Assembly: GCA_029240105.1 (NCBI GenBank) | Contig: JARBTR010000003.1 | Location: 56,411 to 120,410 of the forward strand | Origin: Caryophanales bacterium | GTDB taxonomy: Bacteria; Bacillota; Bacilli; JARBTR01 | Length of the DNA stretch: 64,000 bases | Reading direction: 5' to 3' | In this document: in pieces, positions 14,797-25,855 of the stretch | Layout of the letters: each line of letters starts with the position of its first letter | Numbering within the stretch: position 1 is the first letter of the stretch | Notes under the pieces: generated by a model | Database searches by the model: none | Seen by the model: only the letters and a program-made list of their open reading frames with translations | What the model was told of the DNA's origin: nothing | Position numbers and translations under genes: made by a program

Positions 14797-15809
14797 TGAT
14801 ACAGGATTTATTAACTGAATCCCCAGGGTGGGCAAATTTTACCATCTTTTTTCTATTAGCCACAATATTTTTATTGGTAGTCTTAGGGTTTGTAACCTAT
14901 GCAATTCTAGCAGAACGTAAAGTAATGGGTTTTATGCAACTCCGACATGGTCCAAACCAAGTAGGCGGAAGATGGGGCCTTTTACAGACGGTTGCGGATG
15001 TTCTAAAGTTATTATTAAAAGAAGATATCATACCAGCTGCAGCGGATAAAAAGCTGTTCGTTTTAGCACCGATAATTTCGTTTGCACCAGCATTCATGGT
15101 GTGTGCTGTATTGCCTTTTACAGACGCCTTCCAATTTGCTGACATTGGCGTAGGGTTGCTATATTATGTAGCAGTATCAGGGATTTCAACAATTGGTATT
15201 ATAACTGGAGCATGGGCATCTAATAACAAGTATGCCTTACTAGGTGGAATGCGAGCTGTAGCTCAAGTAATTTCCTATGAAATTCCATTGGTAATGTCTG
15301 TGGTCGGGATCATTCTTTTAACGGGAAGTTTGAGTTTAAACAATATTGTTTTAGCACAAGAAGGAAATATGCTTAGTTGGTTTATTGTTATGCAACCAAT
15401 TGGCTTCTGTGTGTTTTTTATATCAGCTTTTGCAGAATTAAATCGTACACCATTTGACTTACCAGAAGCAGAGTCTGAATTAGTAGCGGGATACCATGTT
15501 GAATATTCTGGATTTAGATGGGCATTTTTTATGCTTTCTGAGTACGTATATTTATTTGCAATGTCAGCTTTAATTACAATCTTATATTTAGGTGGCTGGT
15601 GGCCACCAATTGCAGCATTGAGTTTTATACCAGGGGCTGTTTGGTTCGCGGTAAAGTTTGCAGTAATAGTTTTTATTTTTGTATGGACACGATCAACCCT
15701 CCCTCGTGTAAAGGTTGATCAATTAATGGGATTTGCTTGGAAAGTGTTGCTTCCAATTGCTTTAGCAAATATTTTCTTCACAGCAATGCTTCAAACCATT
15801 TTTTCATAG
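14796..15809 (+). CDS. nuoH: NADH-quinone oxidoreductase subunit H
   Basis: AERKVMGFMQLRHGPNQVG; AELNRTPFDLPEAESELVAGYHVEYSG. Confidence 0.97.
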   Translation: MIQDLLTESPGWANFTIFFLLATIFLLVVLGFVTYAILAERKVMGFMQLRHGPNQVGGRWGLLQTVADVLKLLLKEDIIPAAADKKLFVLAPIISFAPAFMVCAVLPFTDAFQFADIGVGLLYYVAVSGISTIGIITGAWASNNKYALLGGMRAVAQVISYEIPLVMSVVGIILLTGSLSLNNIVLAQEGNMLSWFIVMQPIGFCVFFISAFAELNRTPFDLPEAESELVAGYHVEYSGFRWAFFMLSEYVYLFAMSALITILYLGGWWPPIAALSFIPGAVWFAVKFAVIVFIFVWTRSTLPRVKVDQLMGFAWKVLLPIALANIFFTAMLQTIFS

Positions 15810-15844
15810 TTCTATGCTCTAAAAGTAGTTGAGGAGTGTTTTAT

Positions 15845-16264
15845 ATGAGTGGAATTGCTAAAGGGTTTCAATACACCCTCAATCAATTAACAAAAGAAAA
15901 AGTAACATACGATTACCCTAGAAAACCAATCCCTTTACCGGATCGGTTTCGTGGAATTCAAAAATTTCACCCAGAAAAATGTATAGTGTGTAATCAATGT
16001 ATGAGCATATGCCCAACTGGTTGTATTAACCTTACTGGTAAGAAACATCCTGATCCTACAAAGAGAGGGAAAATCATAGACACATATGATTTAAATTTTG
16101 AAACCTGCATTTTATGTGATTTATGTACAGAAGTTTGTCCAACTGGTGCGATTACAATGACTAATAATTTTGAACTAGCAGAATATAGTCGTGATGGTTT
16201 ATTAAAAAATTTACAATGGCTTGATGAAAATGATGAAAATATACGGGAGGAGAGTATACTATGA
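15845..16264 (+). CDS. nuoI: NADH-quinone oxidoreductase subunit I (two 4Fe-4S)
   Basis: CIVCNQCMSICP and CILCDLCTEVCP. Confidence 0.96.
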   Translation: MSGIAKGFQYTLNQLTKEKVTYDYPRKPIPLPDRFRGIQKFHPEKCIVCNQCMSICPTGCINLTGKKHPDPTKRGKIIDTYDLNFETCILCDLCTEVCPTGAITMTNNFELAEYSRDGLLKNLQWLDENDENIREESIL

Positions 16265-16773
16265 GCGGTGAATACATCGTTTTTCTGTTCCTTTCCCTTG
16301 TTGCAGTATCGAGTGGAACACTTATGCTTATATCCAAAAAAGTCATGCATATGATGGTTGCTCTTATTTTTACATTTATTAGCATCTCAGGGATATACAT
16401 TTTACTTTCAGCAGAATTTATAGCAGCAGTTCAAGTGATGGTCTATTCTGGTGCAGTTGCTATCATTATGATTTTTGGGATAATGCTAACAAACCACCAT
16501 GATTCTTCAAGAAATAAAGCTCCATTAATTAGAAGGTTATTAGTTGGAATATCCATAATACTTTTTTCAATATCTATGTATGTTGGCATATCTCATTTAA
16601 AAATTTCATTAGCCGAAGTTGCTTTACATGAAAATAATACAGAAAAAATCGGGATTGCCCTTTTTTCTGATTACGTAATTCCTTTTGAAATTGCTTCCCT
16701 TGTATTGCTTGTTGCTTTAGTAGGGGCAATTGTCATTGCAAAGAATGATAACGTGGAAGGGGGCAATCAGTAA
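16261..16773 (+). CDS. nuoJ: NADH-quinone oxidoreductase subunit J
   Basis: Multi-[21 protein letters not shown]; synteny. Confidence 0.94.
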   Translation: MSGEYIVFLFLSLVAVSSGTLMLISKKVMHMMVALIFTFISISGIYILLSAEFIAAVQVMVYSGAVAIIMIFGIMLTNHHDSSRNKAPLIRRLLVGISIILFSISMYVGISHLKISLAEVALHENNTEKIGIALFSDYVIPFEIASLVLLVALVGAIVIAKNDNVEGGNQ

Positions 16774-17087
16774 TGGAGAATGTACCTTTACAGGCTTACC
16801 TGCTTCTTGCTCTTGCTCTGTTCTGCATAGGTATGTATGGTGCTTTAACAAAGAAAAATTCTGTTATTGTTTTGATATCTATTGAATTAATGTTAAATGC
16901 AGCGAATATAAATCTTGTTGCTTTCAGCAAATATGGGGTATTACCTTCTATAAATGGTCAGATATTTGCCCTTTTTTCAATTGTTATTGCTGCAGCTCAA
17001 TCAGCTGTAGGAATTGCCATACTAATTGCAGCATACCGCAACAAAAATACGGTCAATATGAATCTGTTTAATAAATTAAAAAATTAA
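16773..17087 (+). CDS. nuoK: NADH-quinone oxidoreductase subunit K
   Basis: [26 protein letters not shown]. Confidence 0.95.
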   Translation: MENVPLQAYLLLALALFCIGMYGALTKKNSVIVLISIELMLNAANINLVAFSKYGVLPSINGQIFALFSIVIAAAQSAVGIAILIAAYRNKNTVNMNLFNKLKN

Positions 17088-17148
17088 CAATTTTTTAGTG
17101 TCTTATCTTGTTGGTATTGTTTTATAGCAATACGTACATGAAGGGGAA

Positions 17149-19035
17149 ATGAATTTTATGATGGAATTTTCTTGGATTATCCCACTCTTTCCGCTTTTAT
17201 CTTTTGTTTTAATACTTTTTTTTGGGAAAAAATTAAAGCATTTTAGCGCATATTTGGGTATAGGATTTGTTGGAATATCATTTGTTCTATCCATTTTTAC
17301 TTTAATAGAGCGATTTTCAAATCCAACATATAAAAAAGAATTTATTTGGATAAAAATTGGAGAAAGTCATTTAAGTGCTGGGTATGAAGTGAACCAGTTA
17401 AATGCGCTAATGCTATTCATAGTCTCTTTAGTGAGTTTTCTTGTACATATCTACTCTAATGGATATATGAAAGGGGACAAAAGGTTTCCGATTTTTTATG
17501 GGTACCTAGGATTATTCACTGCAGCGATGTTGGCTTTAGTGATATCTCCTAACCTATTACAAATGTACGTTTTCTGGGAGTTAGTAGGGTTAGGATCATT
17601 TCTTCTAATTGGATTTTACAACACGAAGGAAAGTGCAAAAGAAGCTGCAAAAAAAGCCTTTATTATGACAAGAATTGGTGATACAGGTTTTTTAGTGGGG
17701 ATTCTCCTTCTTTACTCAAAAGTTGGTACTTTTAATTTTAACGAGATTTTTTATGCTGTTCAGGCTGGTGTTCTATCTCCACGTGCATTAACGGTTGTAG
17801 GGTTGTTGATTTTTATTGGAGCAATGGGAAAATCAGGCCAATTTCCATTACACACATGGTTACCAGATGCTATGGAAGGACCAACACCTGTTTCGGCATT
17901 AATTCACGCAGCAACAATGGTTGCTGCTGGTGTTTATTTGGTGGCAACAATGTTTCCTCTTTTTGTTGCAAGTAAGACTATACTCCTAATAGTTTCTATT
18001 ATAGGTGGGTTAACTGCAATTTTTGCAGCTTCAATAGGACTAGTACAAAAAGATCTTAAAAAAATTCTTGCCTATTCTACCATAAGTCAATTGGGATATA
18101 TGATGTTGGCTCTTGGTTCTGCAGGATATGTAGCAGGAGTATTTCATCTTACAACACATGCTTTCTTTAAAGCGCTTCTTTTCTTGGCTGCTGGTAGTGT
18201 TATTCACGCTGTTCATACTCAAAATATAGATGAGATGGGTGGCCTTTGGAGAAAAATGAAATTTACCGCACCATTGTTCTTAATTGGGACATTAGCGTTG
18301 ACGGGAATACCGTTATTGTCAGGTTTTTTTAGTAAAGATGAAATCTTGATATCTGTTTGGAATCATGGAAACCCCTTTCTTTTTATCATTGCGATCGTTA
18401 CGGCATTCATGACATCATTCTATATGTTCAGAGTGTTTTTTATCGTATTTTTTGGGGACACTTCTGAGAATTCAAAGCGTGCTCATGAATCTTCCTTATG
18501 GATGATCATACCCATGTTTATTCTAGGAATTTTAGCTGTCGTTTCTGGATATATCAATACTTCATGGTTTGGAACCTATCTAGGTAACTGGATTTTAGAC
18601 GGAAATGAATATATTAAGGGAACTCATGAAAGTGCTTCAACGTGGATTATGTCTTTAGGAGTCATAGTATCAGGTTTAGGAATTTACCTCGCTTGGGAAA
18701 TCTATGTAAGAAAAAATCAAAAATTACTACGATTCGTTAATCCTGAAGGAACTACATATCGAATCTTATCAAATAGGTATTACATGGATGAAATTTATGG
18801 AGTAACTGTTGTTCCGATGACAAGATTTTTTAGCATATTCCTTTCTTTTATAGAAATTGTCTTTGTTAAAGGAATAATGAAATTGGTCGTTTACATTTTT
18901 AGTTTGTTTTCTACTATTTTTATAAAAATTCAAAATGGACAAGCGCAAACCTATGGGGCAATAGCTTTTCTTGGTTTAGCAATTGTCATCTTTCTACTTG
19001 TTTTAACAGGGGGGTATTTTAAATGGATACTATAA
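17149..19035 (+). CDS. nuoL: NADH-quinone oxidoreductase subunit L
   Basis: WELVGLGSFLLIGF; HTWLPDAMEGPTPVSALIHAATMVAAG. Confidence 0.96.
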   Translation: MNFMMEFSWIIPLFPLLSFVLILFFGKKLKHFSAYLGIGFVGISFVLSIFTLIERFSNPTYKKEFIWIKIGESHLSAGYEVNQLNALMLFIVSLVSFLVHIYSNGYMKGDKRFPIFYGYLGLFTAAMLALVISPNLLQMYVFWELVGLGSFLLIGFYNTKESAKEAAKKAFIMTRIGDTGFLVGILLLYSKVGTFNFNEIFYAVQAGVLSPRALTVVGLLIFIGAMGKSGQFPLHTWLPDAMEGPTPVSALIHAATMVAAGVYLVATMFPLFVASKTILLIVSIIGGLTAIFAASIGLVQKDLKKILAYSTISQLGYMMLALGSAGYVAGVFHLTTHAFFKALLFLAAGSVIHAVHTQNIDEMGGLWRKMKFTAPLFLIGTLALTGIPLLSGFFSKDEILISVWNHGNPFLFIIAIVTAFMTSFYMFRVFFIVFFGDTSENSKRAHESSLWMIIPMFILGILAVVSGYINTSWFGTYLGNWILDGNEYIKGTHESASTWIMSLGVIVSGLGIYLAWEIYVRKNQKLLRFVNPEGTTYRILSNRYYMDEIYGVTVVPMTRFFSIFLSFIEIVFVKGIMKLVVYIFSLFSTIFIKIQNGQAQTYGAIAFLGLAIVIFLLVLTGGYFKWIL

Positions 19036-20549
19036 TACTAAATACCCTAATATTTTCTCCTCTTCTTGGAATAGTTCTTTTGTTTTTATGGAAGACAAAA
19101 AATGAAATATCTATAAAATGGGTAGGAGTATTGTCTACAGTTCCAAGTTTAGTTTTATCTATATATCTGTTTTTTGCTACTAAATTTGGAGAAGATCTCT
19201 CTAGATTTTCAATTTCCTATAGGTGGTTTCGTTTTGGTAGAAATGATATAGAGGAACTAGAAAAATTCTTTGCGGTAAATTTTCAATTGAATGTGGATTC
19301 ATTAGCTGTTGTCATGTTGTTACTTACTACTATTATTTCAACTATGGCTGCGTTTTCTATTTTCAAAATTAATAAGAACTTAAAAGGTTTTGTTTCTCTT
19401 TTTCTAGTGTTGGAAACAGGGATGCTGGGTGTTTTTGCGGCTGGAAATATGATTCTGTTTTTCTTATTCTTTGAAATGACATTGATATCCACTTTCTTTT
19501 TAACGGGAAAATGGGGTTATGAACAAAGGGAGAAAGCAGCTTATCGATTTCTAATCTATAACGGTGTGGGATCCGCACTCCTTCTTTTTGTAATCATGAC
19601 TTTACAAGCAAGGTTTGGGACTACTGATATAAGTGTATTAACAAATAATCTTTCTAATATTGGCTTGGAATTAATATCGCCTATTTCTAGTGAATTGAGA
19701 TATGTATTGTTAGGAGCAATCATTCTGGCTTTTGGAATAAAATTACCATCATTCCCTTTTCATTCCTGGGTGTTAAAAATGCATACACAGGCACCTACAC
19801 CTGTTGTTATGTTACATGCAGGCATATTGCTAAAAATAGGTGCGTATGGATTAATTCGATTTGGGCTTGGAATGTTTCCAAATGAATTTAAAGATTTTGC
19901 ACCAATTCTAGCATTCATTGGTGTCTTGAATCTGTTGTTTGGTGCTTTTGTAGCGTTTATTCAAACGGATTTTAGATTTATGATTGCGTATTCTTCTGTT
20001 TCACATATGGGATTTGTTTTGATGGGACTTGGAGCGCTAAACGAGTTAGGTCTAGAAGCAGTAATCTTCACAGTCATCTCGCATGGGTTAATTTCAGCAT
20101 TTATGTTTTATTTAATTGGTATATTACTTGATCGTACAAAAACAACAGAACTTGTTGAAATAGGTGGTCTTAGCCAAAAGGCACCAGTGTTCTCAGGGTT
20201 CTTATTGTTTGGAACCATGGCATTACTTGGACTACCCGGTTTATCAGGTTTTGTAAGTGAGTTCACTAGCTTCTTGGCTCTATTTGAATCACAAAGGCTT
20301 TTAGCGGCGATTGGAACAATTGCAGGTATTCTTACAGCAGTTTTTGCTTTAAGTGCTACTTTAAAAATAACGTATGGTCCTATTAGAGTTCCGGATTCAA
20401 ATGTAGTCATTGAGGATTTGAATTGGCTAGAAAAAATACCATTAACAGTTTTGACTGGTTTAATCGTAATTATGGGTCTCTTACCAAATTTAGTCGGTAG
20501 CGAAGTGCAAGTCGTGATTCATACTCTTATTAACAGGATTTGGGGGTGA
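19023..20549 (+). CDS. nuoM: NADH-quinone oxidoreductase subunit M
   Basis: FPFHSWVLKMHTQAPTPVVMLHAGILLKIGAYG. Confidence 0.95.
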   Translation: MDTIILNTLIFSPLLGIVLLFLWKTKNEISIKWVGVLSTVPSLVLSIYLFFATKFGEDLSRFSISYRWFRFGRNDIEELEKFFAVNFQLNVDSLAVVMLLLTTIISTMAAFSIFKINKNLKGFVSLFLVLETGMLGVFAAGNMILFFLFFEMTLISTFFLTGKWGYEQREKAAYRFLIYNGVGSALLLFVIMTLQARFGTTDISVLTNNLSNIGLELISPISSELRYVLLGAIILAFGIKLPSFPFHSWVLKMHTQAPTPVVMLHAGILLKIGAYGLIRFGLGMFPNEFKDFAPILAFIGVLNLLFGAFVAFIQTDFRFMIAYSSVSHMGFVLMGLGALNELGLEAVIFTVISHGLISAFMFYLIGILLDRTKTTELVEIGGLSQKAPVFSGFLLFGTMALLGLPGLSGFVSEFTSFLALFESQRLLAAIGTIAGILTAVFALSATLKITYGPIRVPDSNVVIEDLNWLEKIPLTVLTGLIVIMGLLPNLVGSEVQVVIHTLINRIWG

Positions 20550-20553
20550 GGAT

Positions 20554-22050
20554 ATGAATTTTCAGGAATTGACCTCTTATTATTGGGGAGCTATGCTGCC
20601 TGAAATAATTATAGTCGCTACGATCGCGTTTCTTGTGGTTGCAGATTTAATAATAGAAAAAAGAAAATATCGTGATAAGTTTGGGTATATAGCTGTACTT
20701 GGCATTCTTCTCTCAATTACATCTTTACTGATACTTTTACCTGACGATAACTATTCTATTTTAAACGATAGTTTCTATTTGGATGGATTATCAAAGGCAT
20801 TTAAATTACTACTACTGCTTGGAACCTTATTGTCCTTGCTACTTGGAGTAGATTTAAAATTATCTAAAGGATTGGATCATGCACGTTCAGAATATTATTA
20901 TCTCTTTTTGTTCGCACTTCTAGGTGGTATGTTTTTATCCTCTAGTAATGATTTAATTACACTTTTTGTATCAATAGAACTGTTATCTATTAGTTCATTC
21001 ATACTTGTTGGTATACAGAATCATAGTCATAAATCTACTGAAGCAGCTTTAAAGTACGTTGTAAATGGTGGGATTTCTTCTGCTATAACACTATTCGGTT
21101 TTAGTTACTTATACGGATTAACGGGATCAACGAAGCTACAAGAAATGGCAAGTTTTTTAGCAGTTCCCCAGTCTACTTCGGTACAGTTAATGCTTGGAAT
21201 TGCTTTTTTACTCATATTGGTGGGTTTATCATTTAAGATTGCTACTTTTCCATTCCAAATGTGGGCACCAGACGCATATGAAGGCGCCAGCACGCCTGTC
21301 ACAGCCTTTCTAAGTGTTGTTTCGAAATCTGCGGGATTTATTTTATTAATTCGAGTTTTTTATACAGTTTTTGTATACGGAAAAACAGGTAATGTTACAG
21401 ATGATAGTTATTTTGAGGTGAACCAATTATTTATTGCTTCGTTGGCTAGTATAACAATGTTGGTAGGGAACTTAGCTGCTATAAAACAGAAACATATTAA
21501 AAGGATGTTGGCATATTCAAGTATAGCTCATGCGGGTTATATACTGGCTGCTTTTTCAGCTAGTAATGCTGTGTTTTCATTTGATGCACTTTGGTTTTAT
21601 TTACTAGCCTATTTGTTTATGTCAATTGGGATATTTGCTGTTATACAACACCTTTCAAATTCATCAGATGACGTTCAAACCACGGTATTTTCAGGATTGT
21701 ATAAGAAATCTCCAGCCCTAGCAATTATTTCTACAATCTTTCTGTTTTCGTTGGCAGGTATACCAGGTACTGCAGGATTTATTGGAAAATTAAACATTTT
21801 TATGGTATTGCTAAATGAACAAGAGGGTTTATTCGTTCTAGCAGGGATCTTATTACTGGCAACAATTGTTTCATACGTTTACTATTTTGGGTTAATGATT
21901 CAAATATTTAATAGAAAAGTTATTGAAAATAAAGTTGAACGAATGTCAATTAATATTAAATTTGTGTTATTAATTTGCCTGATTGGCACTATTTTGTTGG
22001 GAATCTACCCAGCTGTTGCAACAGATTTTTTCCATAGTATTTTATATTAA
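20554..22050 (+). CDS. nuoN: NADH-quinone oxidoreductase subunit N
   Basis: FPFQMWAPDAYEGASTPVTAFLSVVSKSAGF. Confidence 0.96.
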   Translation: MNFQELTSYYWGAMLPEIIIVATIAFLVVADLIIEKRKYRDKFGYIAVLGILLSITSLLILLPDDNYSILNDSFYLDGLSKAFKLLLLLGTLLSLLLGVDLKLSKGLDHARSEYYYLFLFALLGGMFLSSSNDLITLFVSIELLSISSFILVGIQNHSHKSTEAALKYVVNGGISSAITLFGFSYLYGLTGSTKLQEMASFLAVPQSTSVQLMLGIAFLLILVGLSFKIATFPFQMWAPDAYEGASTPVTAFLSVVSKSAGFILLIRVFYTVFVYGKTGNVTDDSYFEVNQLFIASLASITMLVGNLAAIKQKHIKRMLAYSSIAHAGYILAAFSASNAVFSFDALWFYLLAYLFMSIGIFAVIQHLSNSSDDVQTTVFSGLYKKSPALAIISTIFLFSLAGIPGTAGFIGKLNIFMVLLNEQEGLFVLAGILLLATIVSYVYYFGLMIQIFNRKVIENKVERMSINIKFVLLICLIGTILLGIYPAVATDFFHSILY

Positions 22051-22078
22051 GGGAATTGTTTTATATGTTTAGAAAGCG

Positions 22079-22124
22079 GTGGGAGCAAAAGTTTGATTTA
22101 GTCAGACCTGCTCCCAACTTTTTT
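22079..22124 (+). terminator. Terminator of nuo operon
   Basis: GTGGGAGC ... GCTCCCAAC + T6, with an inner GTTTGA/TCAGAC stem. Confidence 0.75.
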
Positions 22125-22153
22125 AACTTAAATAAATACGAGGTGTACAAGCT

Positions 22154-22396
22154 ATGCAAACCAGTGAAATAAATGCTGTAGTTCAAATTTTCATACATCT
22201 TTCGTTTATTGCTATTTCGTGGTGGGCCATTCAGGCAATTCATTTTGAGAAAATTTTACGAAAAAATAAAATTGTTCAAGTAAAGGCCTTGTACATATTA
22301 TTGTCAATTGCGTTGGGTTCGTTAGTAAGTAATTTCTTTTTAAATTATTTACAAATGGGAATTAATTTATCTAGTCTTTTTTATAAAATGTACTAA
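22154..22396 (+). CDS. DUF1146 small membrane protein (YwzB-like)
   Basis: Two-TM protein between respiratory operon and ywmB/murA; synteny. Confidence 0.7.
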   Translation: MQTSEINAVVQIFIHLSFIAISWWAIQAIHFEKILRKNKIVQVKALYILLSIALGSLVSNFFLNYLQMGINLSSLFYKMY

Positions 22397-22462
22397 AATA
22401 CGGTTTGAATTAGGTATGAAATCCATTTCCAAGGAAACACTAAAATTGGGAGTGGATTTTTT

Positions 22463-23155
22463 ATGAAAAGTAAATTTTTATTAACAATGGGGATTGTTTT
22501 TTTATTATTTCTTCAATATTCCTCTACGAATGCACAAACTTCAAATGATATAACAAGGCTTCAAAAGCTTATTAAACAAGTCACACCTAATATCCAAATA
22601 GAACATTGGTCTATTCAAATTCGAGAAAATTTCCAATCATCAGAGATTGAAATGAAGGACCAGATAACTAAGAAATATAAAGGAATTCAATGGTTAGAAA
22701 ATGAAAAGTCAATAAAGGGTACCTTGAAACGATCATCAAATAATTTTTATATTGAATTTATTATTATCCCTATAAAAAAGGGAAATCAAAAAAGAACACT
22801 GGTAATAGGAAATTTTACTGGAGCAAATGAAAAATCTTTGAAAAATGAAATGTTACAATCTTCCATTGTTACCACTTTTTTTACAGGGAAAGCAAAATCT
22901 TTTTCTTGTTTGAAGGGTTCTATTGATGGTAATATGGGAAATGATTTGACATATATAGTTGATGATTTTATAAAAACATTTGATGCAGAAATTATTGAAA
23001 AAGTTTCTGAAAATGGTTTTACTTCAGTGTCTGCCAAGTCTTACTGTTTTTCTGGGGAATTGACAAATCAAATGAATGTGCAGTTAGCATTAAGAAGTTT
23101 ATCAGACCGAACAATAGTAACAGTTGGCACACCCATCATTACTGAGGAATACTAA
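22463..23155 (+). CDS. YwmB family secreted protein
   Basis: Signal peptide, position immediately upstream of murA. Confidence 0.7.
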   Translation: MKSKFLLTMGIVFLLFLQYSSTNAQTSNDITRLQKLIKQVTPNIQIEHWSIQIRENFQSSEIEMKDQITKKYKGIQWLENEKSIKGTLKRSSNNFYIEFIIIPIKKGNQKRTLVIGNFTGANEKSLKNEMLQSSIVTTFFTGKAKSFSCLKGSIDGNMGNDLTYIVDDFIKTFDAEIIEKVSENGFTSVSAKSYCFSGELTNQMNVQLALRSLSDRTIVTVGTPIITEEY

Positions 23156-23229
23156 TAAAACATAAACGTTTAATATGTGTTTTTGACAATGTAAATTAAG
23201 ACTTATTATAAAACGCGGAGGGGACGCTC

Positions 23230-24525
23230 TTGGAAAAATTATTGGTCCGCGGTGGAAATAAATTAGTTGGAACAGTACAAATCGAAGGAGCTAAGAATGC
23301 AGTTTTGCCCATATTAGCGGCGACTTTATTAGCAACAGAAGGTTCGAGTGTACTTTCAAATGTTCCAGAATTATCTGATGTTTTTACTATTAATGAACTA
23401 CTTAAAGCACTAAATGCTACTGTTGAGTTTAATAACAATACTGTAAGAGTAAATGCAGTTGAGAAGTTAGAAGTAGAAACACCTATCGAATATGTTCGAA
23501 AAATGAGGGCCTCTTTTTTTGTTATGGGTTCACTTTTAGCTCGAAATGGGCAAGCAAAGGTTGCTCTCCCTGGTGGTTGTGCGATTGGTTCAAGACCAGT
23601 TGAGTTGCATCTGAAAGGGTTTGAAGCTTTAGGGGCAACAATCAAGGTTGAAAACGGATTCGTGGATGCAATAGTCGAAGATTGCTTAAAAGGTGCGAAT
23701 ATTTACCTTGATTTCCCAAGTGTAGGTGCAACAGAAAACATCATGATGGCAGCCACACTTGCAGTTGGGACTACAGTTATTGAAAATGCAGCGCAAGAAC
23801 CAGAAATTGTTGATTTAGCAAATTTCATCAATAAAATGGGTGGAAAGATTACTGGCGCTGGAACATCAAAAATCTGTATTGAAGGCGTTGACAAACTTGT
23901 GGGCGCAGAACATTCAGTCATATCAGACCGTATTGAAGCTGGAACATTTATGGTTGCAGCAGCTATTACACAAGGGAACGTTCTTATAAAGGGCGCTTTC
24001 AGAGAACAGTTATTTCCTGTTATAGCAAAAATGGAGGAAATGGGTATTACTGTAATTGAGGAAACAGAGGGTCTAAGAGTAATTGGAACGAAGCAATTGC
24101 TACCAACAGATATTAGAACATCTCCACATCCTGGATTTCCTACAGATATGCAATCTCAAATGATGGCGCTACTTCTACATGCAGATGGCACTAGCGTCAT
24201 TACAGAAACTGTTTTTGAAAACCGCTTTATGCATGTTGAAGAATTTCAACGAATGAATGCAGATGTTCGAATAGAAGGACACTCTGTAATTATTCAAGGT
24301 TTAAAAAAATTACAAGGAACAGAAGTTTGTTCAACAGATTTAAGGTCTGCTGCAGCACTTGTTTTAGCTGGATTAATGGCTGAAGGAGAGACTACTGTAA
24401 CGAAACTACTTCATTTAGATCGAGGATATGTAAATTTTCATGGTAAACTTGCTGCATTAGGTGCAGATATTGAACGGGTTCCTGAAATTCAACAAACAGA
24501 AGAGTCAATAGAAGTTGTTGCATAA
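23230..24525 (+). CDS. murA: UDP-N-acetylglucosamine 1-carboxyvinyltransferase
   Basis: [31 protein letters not shown]. Confidence 0.97.
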   Translation: MEKLLVRGGNKLVGTVQIEGAKNAVLPILAATLLATEGSSVLSNVPELSDVFTINELLKALNATVEFNNNTVRVNAVEKLEVETPIEYVRKMRASFFVMGSLLARNGQAKVALPGGCAIGSRPVELHLKGFEALGATIKVENGFVDAIVEDCLKGANIYLDFPSVGATENIMMAATLAVGTTVIENAAQEPEIVDLANFINKMGGKITGAGTSKICIEGVDKLVGAEHSVISDRIEAGTFMVAAAITQGNVLIKGAFREQLFPVIAKMEEMGITVIEETEGLRVIGTKQLLPTDIRTSPHPGFPTDMQSQMMALLLHADGTSVITETVFENRFMHVEEFQRMNADVRIEGHSVIIQGLKKLQGTEVCSTDLRSAAALVLAGLMAEGETTVTKLLHLDRGYVNFHGKLAALGADIERVPEIQQTEESIEVVA

Positions 24526-24562
24526 TCTTTTTCTTATGATTTTAGAATTTAATTATATGTTG

Positions 24563-24594
24563 AACTGCCGTAGGTAATTACGGCAGTTTTTTTT
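24563..24594 (+). terminator. Terminator after murA
   Basis: AACTGCCGTA...TTACGGCAGTT + T8. Confidence 0.9.
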
Positions 24595-24778
24595 ATTCTT
24601 GAATCCAAGTTAAATGATTAACAGTTGAAAAAATATTAGAGTATATTCAATTTAAATGATTAATTACTTTCAGTGACCAATAAGGGTTTGAATTATCTTT
24701 TAATCATAAATTGTAACTTTTGAACATATATTTCTAAAATGAGAGCCTTACAACTCTATTAAATGAGGTGAATGTAGA

Positions 24779-25780
24779 TTGAAGAAGATTGTACCGTATG
24801 TACTCATTTCTTTAGCGATTTTTACTATAATTATTGTTCTCCCGGCAACATTAGTGTCTTTTTTTGATGATGGGAAAGCCATTGTCAAATCAGAAAAAGA
24901 GAAGAAAAAGATAAGTATAGATTATGAAAATCAGATTGTCGTTTCTGTTTTTAGAACTCAAAAAAATAGAGTAGAAGAAGTTCCGCTAGAAGAGTATGTT
25001 ACAGGAGTGGTTGCAACTGAAATGCCGGCTAATTTTGAATTAGAAGCATTGAAAGCACAAGCGTTAACTGCAAGAACAAATATTATTCTTTCAAAGATCA
25101 ACGGGCTTAATTCAAAAGACAGTGATGTTTCGGACACTACCAAAGATCAAGTCTATAAAAACAAGGAAGAATTAAAAACGGTTTGGGGTAAAGATTTTTC
25201 TTGGAAATACAAAAAGGTCAGTGATGCTGTGGAGGCAACAAAAGGCGAAATTCTTACATATAATGAAAAGCCAATTACAGCTTCTTTTTTTTCAACCAGC
25301 AATGGGCGAACAGAAAATTCTGAGGAATATTGGTCTACTGCAATGCCTTATTTGAGAAGTGTTGATAGCCCTTGGGATTTGAATTCACCTAAATATCAAA
25401 ATCGAATTTCAGTTAGTGTCACAGATTTTGAGAAGAAATTAAATATCAAATTACCAAACTCTAAAAATGTTGGAACTATTAAAAAGAAAACTTCTGGTGG
25501 TCGAATTGCGGAGTTTATAATTTCTGGAAAGACTTTTACAGGAAGAGAGATTCGAGAGAAGTTAGGGCTCAAATCTACTGATTTTAGTATGTCACGTAAT
25601 GGAGCTGAGATTGTTATAGATACGAAGGGTTATGGTCATGGTGTTGGCATGAGTCAATATGGTGCAAACGGATTAGCAAGTCAAGGAAAAAAGTATTTAG
25701 ATATAATCAATCATTATTATCAAGGCGTTCAAATATCAAAACTAGACAGTATGGATGCGGTAGCTGTATTAATGAAATAA
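24779..25780 (+). CDS. spoIID: Stage II sporulation protein D (TTG start)
   Basis: EEYVTGVVATEMPANFELEALKAQALTART; GYGHGVGMSQYGANGLA. Confidence 0.95.
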   Translation: MKKIVPYVLISLAIFTIIIVLPATLVSFFDDGKAIVKSEKEKKKISIDYENQIVVSVFRTQKNRVEEVPLEEYVTGVVATEMPANFELEALKAQALTARTNIILSKINGLNSKDSDVSDTTKDQVYKNKEELKTVWGKDFSWKYKKVSDAVEATKGEILTYNEKPITASFFSTSNGRTENSEEYWSTAMPYLRSVDSPWDLNSPKYQNRISVSVTDFEKKLNIKLPNSKNVGTIKKKTSGGRIAEFIISGKTFTGREIREKLGLKSTDFSMSRNGAEIVIDTKGYGHGVGMSQYGANGLASQGKKYLDIINHYYQGVQISKLDSMDAVAVLMK

Positions 25781-25855
25781 ATAGATTCAAATTTTTCAGT
25801 ATTATATGTATAGAACTCTTGCAAACTGTTCAGAATGTTTGCAGAGGTGATAGGA

